This document shows positions 43,965 to 56,308 of a DNA stretch of 64,000 nt, piece after piece. Under the pieces are notes generated by a model. That model did not search any database and was not told where the DNA came from. It saw only the letters and a program-made list of their open reading frames with translations. How positions within the stretch are numbered: position 1 is the stretch's first letter; each line of letters starts with the position of its first letter. The stretch is from assembly GCA_051294375.1 (NCBI GenBank), contig CM119266.1, positions 22,263,875-22,327,874 of the forward strand, in the 5' to 3' direction. A program made the translations under genes and the position numbers. Origin of the DNA: Paraspadella gotoi. Lineage: Eukaryota; Chaetognatha.

Positions 43965-45116
43965 TTTATATCTTAAAAATATTTTTATAATTGTTAAATT
44001 AATGACTTTTTCCTATTTTCTATCGGTCCATTTCTTTTCACAGCCTCTTAATAATATATTCTTTTGTGTCCTCCCTCGCCCTCATTAATTCCACGGATTT
44101 CTCCTTTCTTCTTCCTTCACCCGCTCCTCTTTCTTTCCCCTCTCTCTCCATTCTCCAATTTTCCTCTCACCCTCCCCTTCTCCGCCTCACTTACTTCCTC
44201 TCTCCCACTTTCTCTTTAACTCTCTCCCCTTTACTCTCCTGCTTCTTCTCTTCCCTCCTCCTTCCTTCCATCTATCCATATCCTCCTCCCCTTTATTCTT
44301 CCTCCTCCATTCTCCTCTTATCCTCCTTTCTCCTTCTCTTCCCCTTCCTCCTTCCCCTCCTCTCTCACCTCCCTCCCTTCCGTAATAGTCGGAAAATCCT
44401 TTTTATGCGCGATTTTGATCCTTCGATTGAAAAATCGACATTCATCGACTCTCGATTCCGATTCGTCGTATAAATATCTTCTGTGTTTCCGGTCAATCTC
44501 TTTTCCTTTCACGGTACCGGAAGAAGACACCCGGCGGGCGGACGATCACGTGATGCGACCGGGCTGCGAGCGCGGAGTTCACTGTGATCGAGACGCGGGA
44601 GGGCGCAGACCCTGGCAAAATAGCCGCAAGCGCGGCTCCCCCACTCTCGGTCACGGGGCCGGCTCGGCGAGGCGGGGCCGTGCTTATCCACGTGCGTCCC
44701 GCGAATACTTCGATGCGCGGCCGTTCCCTTTAAAAAAAATCGAATTATATTCAATCAATGGGTTGAGGGTTCCGGCCCTGGCCTGCATCCCTGTGGCCGG
44801 CCTCGGCGGCCGGTGTTTGGTTGGTCGCGGTCGATTCGCCGGGACTGGCGCGCGCTTGCGTGGGTCCTCTCCGTCGGTGGCATGCATGGTTGCCAACCAT
44901 TGGTTGGTTATATTCGTATTGATATATACATTTTTTTTTTTCCAATTGTTCACTAAAAAATATTTAAAATTTATTCGGCAAATTTTGGTTTCTTTAAATG
45001 CTTGACAACAAAATCAGTTTTGCTTTGTGGATTGTGATTTTCGGAGAACCGAAAGAGCCTCCAGCTTGTTCTATTGTCTTTGACTCATAGGCGGACAGTT
45101 TGACTCTAGGTGATAC
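43965..45116 (+). repeat. Inverted repeat 2, left arm
   Basis: It reappears in reverse complement at 46189-47125. Anchors are GAATATAT near a T-rich tract, a long pyrimidine tract (44066-44385), ACGATCACGTGATG (44543), ATGCATGGTTGCCAACCATT (44882) and GACTCATAGGCGGACAG (45084). This arm has roughly 100-nt GC-rich stretches missing from the other. It ends at a 25-N gap. Confidence 0.85.
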
Positions 45117-45141
45117 NNNNNNNNNNNNNNNNNNNNNNNNN
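45117..45141. other. 25-N gap
   Basis: Fixed-size gap abutting the inner end of inverted repeat 2, left arm. Confidence 0.9.
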
Positions 45142-45172
<31 letters not shown>

Positions 45173-45962
45173 ACAAAAATTCGATCTCCCGTCCCTTTTC
45201 CAGTTAGAATAGCTCGGCCAATTGCGGATCCAAAGCGGACTCTTTAAACCAATGAGAATTCGGTCCTGGCAAAGCATTCGACAATTCGGCAATCCTCGGT
45301 CGGTAATTGGTCGGATTCTTTGGTCACGTGCGCTTTTCCTCCACCAATGAAAGGAAGAGAAACGTCAACGGTCACCGAGAGAAAATGTTTTCGTCGAAAG
45401 ACTTAGAAAACGGAGAAGACGAGGAATTAATAAAGAAGAGGACGACGACGACAACGACGACGACGAAGAGGACGACGACCAAGATCAAGAGGACGAAGAC
45501 GTCAGAGAAGAGAATGACAATGAGGAAAAGTAAATTGGAGAAGATAATGAAAATGAAAGAAATTATGTCATGAGATGATTATTGAAATGAGAACTAAATT
45601 CTTTAATACTCTTTTGTGATAAAGAAAGATGAACTTAAAGAAGGAAATTTTACATTTTTTTCAATAGGCTTAAAAACAATAACAACAACCGCCTTAATCA
45701 TCAAGAAATACGCATTATTATTATAATTAATAAGAAAAAAATTGAAACCGAGGAAAATGAAAACGACAAACAAGACGAAAACTTTTTCTTTCATTTGTCA
45801 GATCTGATGTCAAACGAATTTCAGATCGATTTTAAATATTCGATCGGAACTCTCGCCTGGTCTTTCTGTAAAATTATTTTTTACTTTTATCAATCTTGCT
45901 CTCTTTTTTTATTCGTTCTTTAATTTTTTTTCTCTTTCTTTCTTTCTTTCTTTCTTTCTTTC
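45142..45962. other. Spacer of inverted repeat 2
   Basis: Begins with (GA)n and ends with (CTTT)n, and lies between two gaps. It holds a low-complexity ACG/AAG-rich tract (45430-45560). No gene is supported. Confidence 0.5.
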
Positions 45963-46188
45963 NNNNNNNNNNNNNNNNNNNNNNNNNNNNNNNNNNNNNN
46001 NNNNNNNNNNNNNNNNNNNNNNNNNNNNNNNNNNNNNNNNNNNNNNNNNNNNNNNNNNNNNNNNNNNNNNNNNNNNNNNNNNNNNNNNNNNNNNNNNNNN
46101 NNNNNNNNNNNNNNNNNNNNNNNNNNNNNNNNNNNNNNNNNNNNNNNNNNNNNNNNNNNNNNNNNNNNNNNNNNNNNNNNNNNNNNNN
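45963..46188. other. Assembly gap (226 N)
   Basis: Ambiguous bases flanked by (CTTT)n and (CT)n tracts. Frames spanning it are meaningless. Confidence 0.95.
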
Positions 46189-47125
46189 CTCTCTCTCTCT
46201 CTCCTCGTTGTTGCAGGAGAATGGTTATCATAGAGTCAAACTGTGCCGCCTATGAGTCAAAGACAATGGAACAGCTGGAGCTTTGGTTTTCGAAAAGTCA
46301 CATCACAAAGAAACTGATTTTGTTGTCAAGCATTTAAAGAAACAAATTTGGAATAAATTTTAAATATTTTTCTAGTGAACAATTGGGAAAAAAATGTATA
46401 TATCAATACGAATATAACCAACCAATGGTTGGCAACCATGCATGCCAACCGACGGAGAAACCCCATCTAACCCATTTATTGATATAATTCGATTTTTTAA
46501 AAAGGAACGCGCGCATCGAAGTATTCGCGGACGCACGTGAACTTCGCGTCTCGATCACGTGAACTCCGCGTCTCGATCACGTGATCGTCGCGCGGGTGTC
46601 TTCTTCCGGTCACGTGACGGGAAAAGAGGATTGACGGAAACACGAGATTTCACTCGGAATCGAGAGTCGGTGATTCGATTTTCATCGAAGGATCAAATCC
46701 GCATAAAAAGATTTCCGACTATTTAGGAAGGAGGGAGGTGAGAGGAGGAGGGGAAGAGGAAGGAGGAAGGAAGGAGGAAAGGAGGTAGAAGGAGAAATGG
46801 AGGAGGAAGAATAAAGGGAGGAGGATGGGATATGGAAGAAGGAAGGAAGAAGGAGAGGAGAAGGGGAAGGGGACGAGTTAAAGAAGAAAGGGAGGAAGGA
46901 AGTAGGAGGCGGGAGAAGGGAGGGAGAAGAGAAATTGGAGGAGGAAGGGGGGAAGAAAGAGGAGGCGTGAAGGAAGAAGAAAGAGGAGAAATCGTGGGAA
47001 TAAGGAGGGAGGAGGGACAGAAAAGAATATAGTTATTAAGATGCTGTGAAAAAAGAAATGAGATAGAAATAGGGAAAAAGTCATAATTTAACATTTAAAA
47101 TATTTTTTAAAGTATTAAAAAAAAA
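46189..47125 (-). repeat. Inverted repeat 2, right arm
   Basis: Reverse complement of 43965-45116 with indels. The long purine tract (46725-47030) is the complement of the left pyrimidine tract. Frames across it are compositional. Confidence 0.85.
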
Positions 47126-47193
47126 AGAGCTATATTAGGAGTAAGTTAATAATTTTTTCTCCTCTCTCTCTCTCTCTCTCTCTCCTCTCTCTC

Positions 47194-47237
<44 letters not shown>

Positions 47238-48516
47238 ACTCTTTCTCACCGGACCACAAACGCATCCTCCTCTTCTCCATGGTGCCAGGGAGGTGATAAT
47301 CCGGATTTAAGCCTCTTTGGTTTCCCCGCCGCCGGCCCTGACCCGTGCCCGGCTCCATAGCGGTCTCGGAACCGCCACTGCCCCCACGGATCTCGGGGCG
47401 GGCCAAAGGGCCGCGGTTGGGCAGTAGCCCGACGCTCAACGCTTTTTTCCCCCGATTGGGAGGGGGGGGAGTAGACGAGGATTTGCGTACGAAATGAGAA
47501 TCGGAAGATGAAACCGGAAACCGGAAGTCGAATCCTCGATGGGCGCCTTTTTGTTTTCGAGTTGACGGAGGGACGAGCGACTTCCGGTTTGGGTGGAGGA
47601 GGAGGAGGAGGAGGAGGAGGAGGAGGAGAAAAGGAGGTCCATGAGGCTGAATAGAATGACTGTGAGGAGGAGGAGGAGAAACCTTGACGTTTTTTCTTTT
47701 TCCAAAGAAACGATATCAAGTTCTCCTGCTTTGGAATCAACACCCGTACGATAGATAACCGACCGTAATTCATTCCCCATAAAACTCGTAAAGGGATGTA
47801 ATCTCTGATCTGGACTTCATCCCAGCCTCGTTTCGACCAACGTAGTTGTGTTTGGGCGGCGCGCGATCCGGATCGATTAACCTTCGCGTCAGTCGAAGGT
47901 TTTTCGCCTCCCAAACTTCACTTCGCCGGGGAAGATCGAGCGTTCGAGGCCTTTCGCTCGTCCCCTTTTTTCGATCCAACCCACTTTCACTCATACGCGC
48001 AACTCAAAATTCAACCCCACGATCACGAAATTCGTTCTCTCTCTTCCTCTCTCTTTCGACCCGTCTACTCCCCCCTCTCCGCCCCCCCCAACTTTTTCAA
48101 TGGATCGAGGCAGATGAAATCGAATTGCCCACCTGGAGATAACAGTGATCACTGATCACATCGTAAACGACGCTACCCTCTCCTCCCTCCAGCCGTCGAA
48201 AGAATAAATCAGCGACCCGTTGGATACGTTGACCAGGTCGAGTTTAACAAACTCCCCTGCAACCTCCGAGTCCTCTCCAGTTCATTTTGCCCCCCTTAAC
48301 CCTTTTTGTTTCTTGTCCTCCCACCTCGCCCGCACCCCTGCAACTCCGGGACCCATTCTACCTCAGCGCCCGACCCGTCGTCGGAAATTTATAAAATGAC
48401 GAACGATGAGGATATTTCCTTCGACTCCTATGGAGTCATCTCTACAGACTTCTTTTCAAAACAGAGACAAATAATATTTGTACTGGGAAAAAAAAAGTTG
48501 TTTGCACAGGAGACTG

Positions 48517-48565
<49 letters not shown>

Positions 48566-50526
48566 CTGATCTATCTTTCTCTCTCACCGAGGGAGGGCAG
48601 AGAGGTAAAGGGGAAAAAAAGACTACGTCCATCCATCATTCCTTCATTCCCTTGTTCATTTGTTTTAACAAGTCCGCAAAAAAATTTGGCTACCGGGAAT
48701 TATGCAAATTAAAAAAACAGAAAATGTTTTTTTTTTTTTAAATTTCGATCTCCTGACCAGGATCCCGTTATACATTACATTCCGATGTTGATCTTTATTC
48801 TTCATTCAAAAAAAAATATTATACAAATCGTTTTGAACGTACTACACTCTGCGATTTTATTATATTTTCTATTTTTTTATAGTATTTGACATAAGTTTTA
48901 ATTATCTTTAGAAAAAATTTCGGTTCTGTTGATCGTTCATTAATATACAGAGCAGATTGGTCAAAGGCAAAAACTTTTAAACTGAATTATTTCTTAAACG
49001 TACCTGTAACGCAAAACCACCCATGAGCGCCACCATTAGCTCTCCCCCCCCAAAAAAAAAATTCTGATAAATTTAACTTTTCAATTTCGTGGGAGGTCTG
49101 ATAACGAGCTGAGATGGACTATGCATAGGATAAAGCAAAAGAGAGAGAGAGAGAGGACGAGAGTGAGAGGGATAGAAAAAGAGGATTACAAAAATATTCT
49201 ATTTTCGAATACCTGTTATCGAATAAAGTAAAAATATTTGTCCTAAAACAAGAACTTACCAGTTCAATGCGTTGGGCCACACCGACTTTCTTTCGTAGAC
49301 CGATTTTATGATGATCACGTTACAATTTAAGTATGAAATATATTCATAACAAGCATCTTATTTTTGGTCAATTATTTCAAAATATTAACTAAAATAACTA
49401 AGTATTACTCGAACTATGCTTTATTTTTGTATCACGTGACCAAATTTTTTATGGTTACTTTATTACGCGAGTATGAAGCATAGGTACAAGAAGCATTAAC
49501 TGATACCTTACCGGTCTACTAAGTATTAACTAAAATCACGTATTATTAAATTTTTGGTCATATGATGACGATCACAAGACTGGGACAAACCAACAGTCAG
49601 ACGGACCGACCGACTGACCGAGCGGAAAGTGACTTGTGAAGTTGCTCCGCGTGAACTCGCAGCTCAACTCAAAACAATATACACCAAAGAGGTTTTCAGT
49701 TTTTATAATGTGTTATAAATCGTAATAAATAATGAAACAATTTAACGAAAATATATAAAAAAAGAGAGTTGGGCCTCAGAAAAAAAAAACATTGCTGCAA
49801 AAATGCTTCACCGATGATTGATCTTTTGTTTTGAACTTTAGGTCCGTTCAATTTTGAAAAGTTGATGGACGTTGAAAAATATGGCAGGAGGAAAAGAAAG
49901 AAGAAAAAAAAATGCTCCTTTCGAATCAGGAAATAAAAGAAAGATACTCGAATTTTTTTCCCCATCGGTTTTCATGTCAGTTTTAGCATTTCGGCCTTCG
50001 TCCCCCTCGTTCACTTTTATAGTTATAGTTAGTGTAGTTATATTAGTTTATAGTAAATTAGAAAAGAAAAAAAGTATAGATAATATTAAAAAAAAAGAAT
50101 GAAAAAAAAGAAAAGAAGAAAGAAAGGATATATAAATGGTAATATAAAATATTTTTTATATTGGTCGTACTAATTTTATATAATATAAAATATAAAATAC
50201 AAATGGTAGTCCTTCTTTACCCACTTCTCGTCACGCCACCTTACCTCAACTCCGCCCCTTGAGACTTTCCACCTTTTTAACCCTTTTCACCCCCACCCTC
50301 CCCCCTTCTCGAAAATCCCTGGGGGGGGGAAGCGGGGGCCCACCCCCATCGCCTCCTCGCGGATCATTCAACGTCATCCGTCGAAACATAAGTTAAACGT
50401 TTCTCCCTCCCTCCTGTCTCACTCACGTCAAAACCGAGAGCCGTCGTCATGGGACATCCCGTCCAGAGTCTCCAGACTACTACCACCAAAATTAAAACCA
50501 ACCACAAAAAAAATTTTCTTGAAATT
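47126..50526. other. Gene-poor stretch upstream of Hox1
   Basis: CT-rich microsatellites (47160-47240, 48519-48561), a (GGA)n tract (47596-47630) and AT-rich filler. Long frames on both strands near 47.25-47.9 kb look compositional, with no family motif and no clear splice signals. A GACC/GACGG-type tract lies near 49590-49620. Confidence 0.4.
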
Positions 50527-51110
50527 TAGAGGTTGTGTGAGAGTTGTGGGGAGCGGGGGGAGTGGGAAATATTAGAGGTTGTGGTGAGGTTGTGGAGAGC
50601 GGGGGAAGTGGGAATATCTAGAGGTTGTGGTGAAGTTGTGGAGAGGGGGGGAGTGGGAAAATTCTAAGGTTTGGGAGTTGTGGGAGCGGGGAAGTGGGAT
50701 ATTAGAGGTTGTGGTGAGAGTTGTGGAGAGCGGGGAAGTGGAAAATATTAGGGTTGTGGTGAGAGTTGTGGGAGAGCGGGGAAGTGGGAAATTCTAGAGT
50801 TGTGGTGAAGGTTGTGGGAGGGGGAGTGGGTAAATTCTAGATGGTTGTGGTGAGAGTTGTGGAGAGGGGGGAAGTGGAAATTCTAGAGGTTGTGGTGAGA
50901 GTTGTGGAGAGGGGGGAAGTGGGAAATATTGAGGTTGTGGGAGAGTTGTGGAGAGCGGGGAGTGGAAATATTAGAGGTTGTGGTGAGAGTATGTGGAGAG
51001 CGGGGGAAGTGGGAAATATTAGAGGTGTGGTGAGAGTTGTGGAGAGGCGGGGACGTGGGAAATATAGGGTTGTGGTGAGGTTGTGGGCGGGGGAGTGGGA
51101 AGGGGAAGGG
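50527..51110 (+). repeat. Purine/GT-rich minisatellite, unit about 47 bp
   Basis: About a dozen degenerate copies of a unit containing GAGGTTGTGGTGAGAGTTGT, GGAGAGCGGGG, AAGTGGGAAAT and ATTA. Copies differ by short indels. Frames across it are repeat artefacts. Confidence 0.9.
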
Positions 51111-51177
51111 TTGTGGGAAATGTTAATCGATTTTTAACATCGCATTTTTTTGGTTGAGATGAAGGAGTGAGAGGTGC

Positions 51178-51230
51178 GAGTTTGTGAGAGAGAGAGGGGG
51201 AGAGGGGGGTGGAAGGAGGAGAGGGAGGAG

Positions 51231-51278
<48 letters not shown>

Positions 51279-51326
51279 GAGGGAAATATAAATGGAGAAC
51301 AATATGAGAAGAAAGAAGATAGAGAC

Positions 51327-51358
<32 letters not shown>

Positions 51359-51400
51359 GAGAGGAGAGAGAGAGAGAGAGAGGAGATAGAAGGATGCATG
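51178..51400 (+). repeat. GA-rich microsatellite block
   Basis: Interrupted (GA)n and GGA tracts directly after the minisatellite. Confidence 0.9.
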
Positions 51401-52354
51401 GACGGGATGCAGTGAGTTGAAATATTACATGTGAAAGGCGGAGTCAGGAGGAGGAGATCGGAGATCCAAGTTTTGTGGGTGACAGGATTGGGGGGGACGG
51501 TAGAGGGATTCGGGTTTGGTTTGGAAAGGGGTTAGCTGGATCGAAAGACTTGAGCTTCAATCTTCGAGAGATAGGGATTAAACAAAGAAGTTTTTCTACA
51601 AAAACCTGATGAAAGTTTTTATTTTTTTTAATTCATATTTCTTTTTTTTTCTTTTTTTTCGGTTTGATCCTTTTTTTTTCTTCTCTATCTCGTTCAACTG
51701 CTAAAAACGAGTTATTACGGCGGAGAATTCCTTACGTCAGGTCCTCGAATCAAATCTATTTGCATATTGTCTACTTCGAAATCGACGATGAAATCGAAGG
51801 ACGAGACATAATTTTAAGAAGTTTTAAAATTTAAAACCGTCTGTTTTTTTGAAAATTTAAAAAATTTATGTTAATAAAGTTTTGTCATTAAAAAATTACA
51901 CTAAAACAGTTTGAGCTGGGTATAAAGGAAAATCAATCGAGCAAAATATATGCAACTGATAGAATTCAGACGGTTGATTTTACTCAATTCTAAATTTCGA
52001 GCTTTTTTCTTCTTTTACATCTTTTTCTTTTTTTAAATGTTTGTTTCTTCAATGGATATTGTAAAAGATATTAAAAAAAAAATCTCTTTTTTTCCCCCAA
52101 CAAATTTCGACTTTCGCTCACTTCGACAATTCGCGAAAGCTTCTCCGATCGTTCATCTCTTCTCCTCTTCTGCTAACCATCCCTCTCTGTTCCTCTCACT
52201 CTCCTCTCTCTCCTCTTTCTCACCCACTCCCTCTCTTTATTTCCCTCTCTCTCTCCCTCTCCCTCTCCGAGGCGGACAAATCCCGGGTTTTCCTCTTGTT
52301 TACGGGTTCGCGTCGGCCGATCGGTCTGCCCCCTGGAAGAAAAAAACACGATTC
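51401..52354. other. Intergenic, no feature seen
   Basis: Mixed AT-rich and CT-rich sequence. I could not support a gene or RNA. Confidence 0.4.
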
Positions 52355-52402
52355 GGAGAGGATTCGAACCTGTGACCCCCGAGTTGCCGACCTCGCCAGG
52401 CC
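52355..52402 (-). repeat. tRNA-derived SINE-like fragment with intact A and B boxes
   Basis: The minus strand carries a perfect A box TGGCGAGGTCGG (52387-52398) and a perfect B box GGTTCGAATCC (52360-52370). They are only 16 nt apart, too close for an anticodon arm, so it is a shortened tRNA relic and not a tRNA. Confidence 0.6.
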
Positions 52403-52722
52403 TCGACCTTGCCGCTCTCTCTTTCTCTCTCTCTCTTTCTCTCTCTCTCCTCTCTTCTTGGTCCAAAGCACAGAGTTGTTTGAGCAATGAAACAGAATCT
52501 CATGTTTTTAAAGACTCAACCTGCAGATTTCTTCAAACGCATTAAAAGATTTAGTTTAAATATATACAAAAAAGACCAACAGGGAGAATTTTTACAATTC
52601 AGAAAACCTCTATCGTGTACTATGTTTAATTAGATGATCTAATTGACGTGACGTGTCAACATTGCGAAGTTTCGATAATGATCGATTTTTGTGTTTGTGC
52701 TGTGGATTATTGGATTAATAGT

Positions 52723-52737
52723 TAGAGAGAGAGAGAG

Positions 52738-52800
<63 letters not shown>

Positions 52801-52812
52801 AGAGAAGAGAGA
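52723..52812 (+). repeat. (GA)n microsatellite
   Basis: About 90 nt of GA units with few interruptions. Confidence 0.95.
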
Positions 52813-53263
52813 TGAGAGGAGAGGAGAGAAGAAAGCAAAGAAAAGAGACGCGAGAATACCCATTGTAAAATTATTGAACATGGATTGTCAAAGAAATCGT
52901 AAGAACGAAGAAAATCTAAGACGCAAAAAAAAGTTGGCGTCATGACCCAAAAAAAAAAAAAAAAAAAAAAACAACACAAAAAACAAACATTTTTTTTCGT
53001 CTTTCTTCAAACTTCTTTTTTCTTTTCCTTTTTCTTTTTTTTTTTAGATCGCGGGCGATATGAGGCGAGAAAAGAAAAAGAAAAAAAGAAGAAACTAAAT
53101 AGCGACGACATGATTTATATTCACATTCGAGGACATCCGGGGGATTTCGAGCAACATCCTTGGGCGGCGTTGGTGCGGGGGGGATTTTGGCGTGGGCGGT
53201 CAGAGGACGACGAGGACGTTAGCGGCGGGGGGGGGGGAGGGGGAAGGATGGGAGAGAGGGTAG

Positions 53264-53681
53264 AGTAAGGGGCGGAGTCAATAGAGCTTGAGTGAAAGGG
53301 GATGGGAAAGGAGATGGGGAAAGAGATGGAAGAAGATATGGGGGAGGAGATGGGAGAGGAGATGGTAGAAAAGATGGGAGAGGAGAATGGGAGAGGAAAT
53401 GGGAGAGGAGATGAGATAGGAGATGGGAGAGGAGATGGGAGGAGAGATGAGAATAGAAGATGGGAGAGGAGATGAAGAAAGAGATGGGATAGGAGATAGG
53501 AGAGAAGTGGGAGAGAGGAGATGGGAGACGAGATGGTAAAGGAGATGGGAGAGAAGATGGAGAGGAGATGGGATAAGAGATTGAGAGGATGAGGGGGCAG
53601 AGGAAAAAGGGGCGAAGGAATCTTGTCACAGAACAGAATGACCATCCGTCGTCTTCTGCGTTGAAAAAGAGAGAAGAGAGA

Positions 53682-53742
<61 letters not shown>

Positions 53743-54150
53743 GAGAAGAGAAAAAAAAGAGAAAGAGAAGAGAAGAGCAGAGGAAGAGAGAGAGAGAGAG
53801 AGAGAGAGAACAGATGACCATCCATTTTCTTGAGACAGGCGCCACTGGAGGAAACTGAGTAAATCAAGTTCTGAATGGACAAAAGAACTATTTCTTTTAT
53901 ATTCGAATTTATGAAAGAGAGAAAAAAGAAGAAAAAAAATCAAAGATTAGTTGTAAAAAATTTTATAAATAAGAAAAAAGTAAAAATAAATTACGAAATG
54001 GTAAAAATGTTCTATTTTTTGTTTTATTATAAAAAAAAAGGATACTTTACATAAAAATAAAAAGAAGAATAAAATATAAACACTATTGTCTAATAAAACC
54101 CTTACTTTCTTATGCTTATTTTTTCTAATCCCTCCCATGACGACTTCACC

Positions 54151-54233
<83 letters not shown>

Positions 54234-54769
54234 CCCCGCTTTTCTCTAATTCCACATGAATATCGTATGAGGCGAGATCGCGCCAACGTCAACGCCCACA
54301 GCCACTCGAGGGGGGGGGAGTGGTTAGAGAAAGAAAGGAGGGAGGGAGGATTTCGATGAGGAGTGGAAAGAGAAGAATATATGAAATTAGTACAATCAAG
54401 ATAAAAATTATCCACTCATTTAATAAATAAACTATCTCGCCCCTGACTTTGGACAGGCTTTTGTGCTTTAAGGCATTCATCTTACGAGATAACGATATTG
54501 CAGGTCCCTGCAAATGAGGGAGATCGGAACGAAAAAAAAACAATTGGGCGGTGGAGAGAAGAATTGCGAGAGTAAATGAAGTACTCGCGTCGTTCGATAA
54601 TAAAACGAATACGATTAGCGGTATTAAATTACAAGTTTACGTTGTTAATTTTCGATATGATATGAAGTGTAAACTGATAATGAAAAAAATAGACAAAGGA
54701 AACATCGCGATGAACAGGATTTCGTCGCAGACGAGGGAAAGCGATAATTGAACCGTGGATGGGGAGAGG
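53264..54769 (+). repeat. 1.5-kb tandem duplication, copy 1
   Basis: Starts at GGCGGAGTCAATAGAGCTTG. It runs through an array of GGAGATGGGAGA-like units (53300-53585), (GA)n, an AT-rich part, (CT)n, the dispersed repeat (54392-54480) and GCGATAATTGAAC. The same order follows at once in copy 2. Confidence 0.93.
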
Positions 54770-55161
54770 AGAGTAAGGGCGGAGTCAATAGAGCTTGAGT
54801 GAAAGGGGATGGGAAAGGAGATGGGAGAGAGATGGAAGAAGATATGGGAGGAGATGGGAGAGAGATGGTAGAAAAGATGGGAGAGGAGATGGAGAGGGAA
54901 ATGGGAAAGGAGATGAGATAGGAGATGGGAGAGGAGATGGGAGAGAGATGAGATAGAAGATGGGAGAGGAGATGAAAGAAGAGATGGGATAGGAGATAGG
55001 AGAGAAGGTGGAGAGAGGAGATGGGAGACGAGATGGTAAAGGAGATGGGAGAGAAGATGGAGAGGAGATGGGATAAGAGATTGGAGAGGTGAGGGGGCAG
55101 AGGAAAAGGGGCGAAGGAATCTTGTCACAGAACAGATGACCATCCGTCGTCTTCTGCGTTG

Positions 55162-55245
<84 letters not shown>

Positions 55246-55248
55246 AAA

Positions 55249-55297
<49 letters not shown>

Positions 55298-56226
55298 AGA
55301 TGACCAAATCCATTTTCTTGAGACAGGCGCCACTGGAGGAAACTGAAGTAAATCAAGTTCTGAATGGACAAAAGAACTATTTCTTTTATATTCGAATTTA
55401 TGAAAGAGAGAAAAAAGAAGAAAAAAAACCATTAGTTGTAAAAAATTTTATAAATAAGAAAAAAGTAAAAAATAATTACGAAATGGTAAAAATGTTCTAT
55501 TTTTTGTTTATTATAAAAAAAAAAGGATACTTTACATAAAAATAAAAAGAAGAATAAAATATAAACACTATTGTCTATAAAACCCTTACTCTTATGCTTA
55601 TTTTTTCTAATCCCTCCCATTTGACCACTCACCCTCTCTCTCTCGCTCTCTCTCTCGCTCCTCTCTCTCTCTCTCTTCTCTTCTCTCTCTCCTCTCTCCT
55701 CTCCTTCGGCCCCGCTTTTCTCTAATCCACATGAATATCGTATGAGGCGAGATCGCGCCAACGTCAACGCCCACAGCCACTCGAGGGGGGGGGAGTGGTT
55801 AGAGAAAGAAAGGAGGGAGGGAGGATTTCGATGAGGAGTGGAAAGAGAAGAATAATAGATTAGTACAATCAAGATAAAAATTATCCACTCCATTAATAAA
55901 TAAACTATCTCGCCCTGACTTGGGACAGGCTTTGTGCTTTAAAGGCATTCATCTTACGAGATAACGATATTGCAGGTCCCTGCAAATGAGGGAGATCGGA
56001 ACGAAAAAAAACAATTGGGCGGTGGAGAGAAGAATTGCGGAGAGTAAAATGAAGTACTCGCGTCGTTCGATTAATAACGAATACGATAGCGGTATTAAAT
56101 TACAGTTTACGTTGTTAATTTTCGATATGATATGAAGTGTAAACTGATAATAAAAAAAATAGACAAAGGAAACATCGCGATGAACAGGATTTCGTCGCAG
56201 ACGAGGGAAAGCGATAATTGAACGGG
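54770..56226 (+). repeat. 1.5-kb tandem duplication, copy 2
   Basis: Direct repeat of 53264-54769. Differences are mostly single-base indels and microsatellite lengths. It ends 58 nt before a 25-N gap. Confidence 0.93.
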
Positions 56227-56283
56227 GGGGGGAGAGGGGACGGAGGGGTGTAGGAAGAGTGGAGACAGTGTGGAAATTAAATA

Positions 56284-56308
56284 NNNNNNNNNNNNNNNNN
56301 NNNNNNNN
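56284..56308. other. 25-N gap
   Basis: Fixed-size gap just after the tandem duplication. Confidence 0.9.

Noticed and set aside
45896-46255. Frame spanning 226 N
   Set aside because: The protein would be almost entirely unknown bases.
47246-47914. 222-codon minus-strand frame with an internal Ser/Pro run
   Set aside because: No recognisable domain, compositional bias from (GGA)n, no neighbouring exons or strong splice sites.
53121-53882. Long Ser/Leu/Pro frames in the tandem duplication
   Set aside because: They arise from the GGAGATGGGAGA minisatellite and (GA)n on the opposite strand.
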